Source: Sphingomicrobium clamense
Lineage (GTDB): Bacteria > Pseudomonadota > Alphaproteobacteria > Sphingomonadales > Sphingomonadaceae
Length of the DNA stretch: 64,000 bases
Direction of reading: 5' to 3'
Assembly (NCBI RefSeq): GCF_019264355.1
Contig: NZ_JAHVAH010000001.1
Location: 1,968,001 to 2,032,000, forward strand
Below the pieces are notes generated by a model. That model was not told the DNA's origin, did not search any database, and saw only the letters and a list, made by a program, of their open reading frames with translations. Both the position numbers and the translations under genes were made by a program. Below are positions 61,439-64,000 of the stretch, one piece after another (positions within the stretch are counted from its first letter, which is position 1; every line of letters starts with the position of its first letter).

Positions 61439-61459
61439 TTCGTTCTGGCGGGACATTGG
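61439..61459 (-). promoter_or_regulatory. Conserved upstream block of sRNA copy 1
   Basis: On the minus strand CCAATGTCCCGCC followed by AGAACGAA is identical at 19 of 21 positions to the block 61936-61956. Both blocks lie exactly 52 bp upstream of the shared GGTCACG element of the RNAs, while the sequence between them differs, as expected for a promoter or regulator site. Confidence 0.6.
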
Positions 61460-61533
61460 AGCGTGAAGCGGATGCTTCATAAGGGAAGTCGTATCTACGT
61501 CGTCGGCTCTTGCGAGAAAACAACAATCGGATT

Positions 61534-61689
61534 TCATTTCATGTTCGTCACGGCTGACTGTGTCTGTCGCAGCCAGTTTTCCTGACGCCGCATTTCGAAC
61601 GCTAGCGCTAGATAGGATTCTTTAGTCGCAACGCTCGTCGCCGCTTCAGCCTTCGCCAAGACTTTCTCAAAATCGTTGTCCATGTACAT
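61534..61689 (-). CDS. Small helical protein, AKAEAA family copy 2 (51 aa)
   Basis: The frame encodes 51 residues, MYMDNDFEKVLAKAEAATSV and onward to a final VTNMK, predicted as one amphipathic helix with a Trp near residue 39. It shares about half its positions with the 46-aa protein at 51974-52114, including LAKAEAA and RQT. It lies between the two tandem sRNA candidates on the same strand. An alternative ATG is two codons in. No known family is recognised. Confidence 0.65.
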   Translation of the reverse strand: MYMDNDFEKVLAKAEAATSVATKESYLALAFEMRRQENWLRQTQSAVTNMK

Positions 61690-61794
61690 TTTCAAGACCC
61701 ATATTCATCAACAACATTGTGTTGTGTGAACGCTCATATTTTACGGCGCACAACTTGCGCTATCTCGTAAAACTACGACAATGACCGAAATACG

Positions 61795-61915
61795 AAAGGG
61801 CCCCCGCTGCGATGCAACGAGGGCCCTTTCGCCTTTTCAGGACCGGTGAAAAGTTTGTCAGACATCCGTGGGGTGATGTCGTTCGTGACCAACTCTCATA
61901 TAAAAAGAAGGTGTT
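61795..61915 (-). ncRNA. Candidate small RNA, copy 2 of a tandem pair
   Basis: Minus strand: ATGAGAGTTGGTCACGAAC; hairpin GACATC-accccacg-GATGTC; hairpin CTTTTCA-ccggtcc-TGAAAAG; then a terminator stem GGGCCCTCGTTGC-atc-GCAGCGGGGGCCC with two G-T pairs (61798-61826) and TTTCGTATTTC. It is the paralogue of the RNA at 61294: the first and middle elements are almost identical, whereas the first hairpin arms and the terminator have changed on both sides while keeping pairing. Confidence 0.65.
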
Positions 61916-61935
61916 TCGCGAAAATCAACAATCGG

Positions 61936-61956
61936 TTCGTTCTGGTGGAACATTGG
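61936..61956 (-). promoter_or_regulatory. Conserved upstream block of sRNA copy 2
   Basis: On the minus strand CCAATGTTCCACC followed by AGAACGAA matches the block upstream of copy 1 (61439-61459) at 19 of 21 positions and equal distance from the RNA. A TTTTTATATG segment between block and RNA could serve as the -10. Confidence 0.6.
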
Positions 61957-62070
61957 GGAAGAATTGGCCTGACGAGGCATCTCGGTGCCAAGTAAACTCA
62001 AGTCGTAAGCCAATATGTGCGTCACGCTAAAGCGGGGGGCGCTTCCATCCGACTACCCAAGACCTGGACT

Positions 62071-62149
62071 AGGACATCTTTTGTCCTGAGAAAACGCCGT
62101 TCAATTGCGCTATAAGGGGAGGCCAAGCAACAATGCGAAGGCCTCCCCT
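62071..62149. repeat. Two stable hairpins in the terminal intergenic region
   Basis: AGGACA-tcttt-TGTCCT (62071-62087) is followed by AGGGGAGGCC (62115-62124) pairing perfectly with GGCCTCCCCT (62140-62149) across a 15 nt loop. Neither has a T run. They could be processing or structural elements of an RNA; no gene frame fits well. Confidence 0.4.
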
Positions 62150-62201
62150 CCTCGCGTCGCAAATCACTAATAAACCAGAAAACCAAATGAAGGAAAGGGG
62201 G

Positions 62202-62290
62202 CTGACCGCTGGTCCGCTTCCACTCGGCAACCGACCAAGCGGCCATCAACCCATTAACGGTCATTCACGACAAAAGCGGACCGGTGTCAG
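62202..62290. repeat. 89-bp element bounded by inverted repeats
   Basis: Arms CTGAC (62202-62206) and GGTCCGCTT (62211-62219) are matched by AAGCGGACC (62274-62282) and GTCAG (62286-62290). The interior has no coding signal. Size and structure recall small non-autonomous inverted-repeat elements; no target duplication was seen. Confidence 0.45.
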
Positions 62291-62345
62291 CGTTCCCGGC
62301 TTCCAATGTTGAAAGCGTGCGGTCAGGGACGGGCCCGAACATTAG

Positions 62346-62382
62346 AAAAGTGAGACTCTCGCTGCATGGCAACGAGAGCCTC
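62346..62382 (-). terminator. Terminator of the repetitive secreted-protein gene
   Basis: On the minus strand GAGGCTCTCGTTGC-cat-GCAGCGAGAGTCTC forms a 14 bp stem (one G-T and one C-A position) followed by ACTTTTCT. It lies about 80 bp after the stop at 62461. Confidence 0.65.
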
Positions 62383-62460
62383 TTAGACTATCTATGACCA
62401 GCCAGAAGCGACTCTATCGAAACGACTCCAAAATCGAGCCGCTCCCGCACATACAAAGGC

Positions 62461-63189
62461 TTATTCGTTATTCGTTTGAGCGTCGCTCGACGCGTGTGCC
62501 GAACCGCTGACGAGCACCGATCCGTTGACCGGAACCTTATTATTGCGAGCATCCGCCAATACCTGCGCGCCCTGTCGCGACGTCGCGGCAGCGCTCTGAC
62601 GCGAACGGACGGCAACCTGCTGCGTGATCTGCGTAGCGGCACTGCGGGCCGAATTTGCGCGACTGGCTGCACTAGCGGTCGCTTCGCTGGTAGCCGATTG
62701 CCCGCTAACGATCACGCCCGTGACGTCGCTGGTCCCGAGCGTGTCAACGCCGAATGAGGCATACTCATTAGCCGACGCGCTCCCCGAGGCGCCGCCCTGA
62801 CCCCCGAAGCCAGCGGTCGAAGTCGCCCCGTTCGCAACCGCGTCGACGGTGCCCGCGAGGCCAGCATCTCCGCGCACCGAGCCGTCATTCGTGTTGACGC
62901 TTCCGATGGCATTGCCGGATCCACTGCCCGTCACGGCGCCCGACACGCTGTTGGAAATGCTATCGGCAACGCCGAGCGAACCGGAACCCGTTAGGCGGTT
63001 TGTCAGCGAACTCTGACCTTGAAGCGTGTTGCCGGCAACCGAGTTGATCGCGCCATCGACGGATCCGCCGAGGGTCTGGTTGATGGTGCCGCCGATGTTG
63101 CCTAGCACCTGAGCGGATGCCGGTGTCGCAACGAACATTGCCGGACTGGTGATGGCGAACGCGAAAATCATTCTCTTCATGTTCTTCAT
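62461..63189 (-). CDS. Secreted Gly/Ser/Ala-rich repetitive protein
   Basis: A 242-residue exported protein: signal peptide MKNMKRMIFAFAITSPAMFV ending at ASAQ (about residue 27). The mature part is low-complexity: Gly/Asn/Ser-rich (LGNIGGTINQTLGGSVDGAI) and later Ala/Ser/Arg-rich (SEATASAASRANSARSAATQ), with VNGSVLVSGSAHAS near the end. No Cys is present in the mature part. Similar low-complexity secreted proteins occur in sphingomonads with unknown function. It is transcribed after, and in the same direction as, the protease gene, 94 bp away. Confidence 0.7.
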   Translation of the reverse strand: MKNMKRMIFAFAITSPAMFVATPASAQVLGNIGGTINQTLGGSVDGAINSVAGNTLQGQSSLTNRLTGSGSLGVADSISNSVSGAVTGSGSGNAIGSVNTNDGSVRGDAGLAGTVDAVANGATSTAGFGGQGGASGSASANEYASFGVDTLGTSDVTGVIVSGQSATSEATASAASRANSARSAATQITQQVAVRSRQSAAATSRQGAQVLADARNNKVPVNGSVLVSGSAHASSDAQTNNE

Positions 63190-63283
63190 GGATCGTCTCC
63201 TCTTGTCAGCTAGGGGTAAATTCACCCCCGATCCGTGATGAAAACGACACCACTCAGTTACTTCATCCCAGTTTTTTGCGAAA

Positions 63284-64000
63284 TTATTTCGCGCCTACGG
63301 TTTTCGGCGAAATTGCACAGGTGCTGCAGACGATTCCGCGCCCAACCTTGCCCTTGCCGTCAACCGCTTCGCGTGACAGATTTTCGATTGACCCGATAGC
63401 GGCAAGCCGCGCGGCTGCCAGTGGTGCGGCAAAACTCGTGCCCCGCACCTCGGCATAGCCGCCCGCAGGAAGCGCCGCAGCCATGTCGGCACCAGGCGCG
63501 GCGAAATCGAGATGCTTCGCACGTCCCGCTTCGCGAAGTGCGCGGCCTTGGGCGTCGACACCCGTCACCGCTACGACACCATCGTAAGAGGCCGGATATT
63601 GTGGAGGAGCGGCGGGCCCGTCATTTCCCACTGCAGCAACAACTCTGATTTTACGCGTCTGAAGTTGCGCAATTGCCTTCTCAAGCAGCTTGTTGGGCGG
63701 CCCCACCAAGCTGATATTCACGACTTGAGCATTGTTTTCCTCTGCCCAGCCTAGCGCCCGAACGATTGCGGTCGCCGACCCCGCAGCGGGATTGCCACCA
63801 TAGACGTCTGCCACCAACAGCCGCGCTCCGATCGCCGCGCCCTTAAAACGCCCCGCGTCGCCGACAAGTAATGAGGCGACTGCCGTACCATGGCCAGTCG
63901 GGACGACCTTTCCGACAAAGCCGCGCTGACGAATCGCCGCGCCTTTCAGCGACTCGTGTGCAGCGACGCCGCCGTCGATCATTGCGATCAAGCTTCCTTT
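63284..64000 (-). CDS. Subtilisin-like S8 serine protease, C-terminal part (5' end outside window)
   Basis: The visible 238 or so residues hold the entire catalytic triad region: Asp in IAMIDGGVAAH, His in PTGHGTAVASLLVGD and Ser in VRGTSFAAPLAAARLA, with the oxyanion Asn region in VVAAVGNDGPAAPP. The frame is open to the window edge, so the signal or propeptide lies outside. A short C-terminal tail with two Cys (GRGIVCSTCAIS) follows. It is probably an exported protease; the neighbouring low-complexity protein may be a substrate or partner, which is speculative. Confidence 0.9.
   Translation of the reverse strand, partial: KGSLIAMIDGGVAAHESLKGAAIRQRGFVGKVVPTGHGTAVASLLVGDAGRFKGAAIGARLLVADVYGGNPAAGSATAIVRALGWAEENNAQVVNISLVGPPNKLLEKAIAQLQTRKIRVVAAVGNDGPAAPPQYPASYDGVVAVTGVDAQGRALREAGRAKHLDFAAPGADMAAALPAGGYAEVRGTSFAAPLAAARLAAIGSIENLSREAVDGKGKVGRGIVCSTCAISPKTVGAK

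Noticed and set aside
62022..62264. An 80-residue minus-strand frame near the right border
   Set aside because: It crosses two stable hairpins and one arm of the inverted-repeat element, so it is more likely non-coding.
45500..62400. CRISPR or toxin-antitoxin systems in the AT-rich region
   Set aside because: No regularly spaced repeats, Cas motifs or convincing toxin-antitoxin pairs were found.

Overview
The window is 64 kb of a sphingomonad-like alphaproteobacterial chromosome. The lineage call rests on content: an overlapping crtI-crtB carotenoid pair, a zwf-pgl-edd-eda Entner-Doudoroff operon, a fused cysNC, a psp-like operon, several TonB-related envelope proteins and DUF3297. The genus cannot be fixed from this alone. 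Nothing in the window looks like a complete phage, transposon or CRISPR array.

From 1 to about 45.5 kb the sequence is GC-rich, densely packed core genome. In order it holds: carotenoid genes and a glycosyltransferase (1-3.4 kb); a PadR regulator, rarA, a mechanosensitive-channel-like protein and tRNA-Thr(UGU) (3.4-7.8 kb); a ZnuD-like TonB receptor and a psp-like envelope-stress operon (7.9-11.9 kb); a chemoreceptor and two large secreted beta-propeller proteins (12.4-19.7 kb); a branched-chain 2-oxoacid dehydrogenase operon (19.8-23.3 kb); a diguanylate cyclase, an intradiol dioxygenase and a divergent azoreductase/HxlR pair (23.3-26.2 kb); a Ca2+/Na+ exchanger, an AceE/transketolase-like enzyme and a MaoC-CitE-DASS cluster (26.3-33.2 kb); an alcohol dehydrogenase and an MHS transporter (33.3-36 kb); the Entner-Doudoroff operon, a TonB-like protein, cysD-cysNC and an autotransporter-type barrel (36-45.5 kb).

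From about 45.5 to 62.3 kb the sequence is visibly AT-richer and looser, with long intergenic stretches. Nearly every recognisable protein here is regulatory: a PAS histidine kinase and a FixJ-type response regulator, three small winged-helix proteins, a BLUF-domain protein lacking two canonical switch residues, a lone receiver, a membrane GGDEF-EAL protein, a MASE1 hybrid kinase with a receiver and a degenerate Hpt, and two single PilZ proteins. Mixed in are two paralogous small proteins (46 and 51 aa), a frameshifted gene, several perfect palindromes and two tandem paralogous candidate small RNAs. The likely theme is signal integration (light/redox, c-di-GMP, phosphorelay). This is the part of the window most likely to contain something undescribed.

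From about 62.4 kb to the end the composition is GC-rich again, with a repetitive secreted Gly/Ser/Ala-rich protein and the C-terminal part of a subtilisin-like protease that runs off the window.
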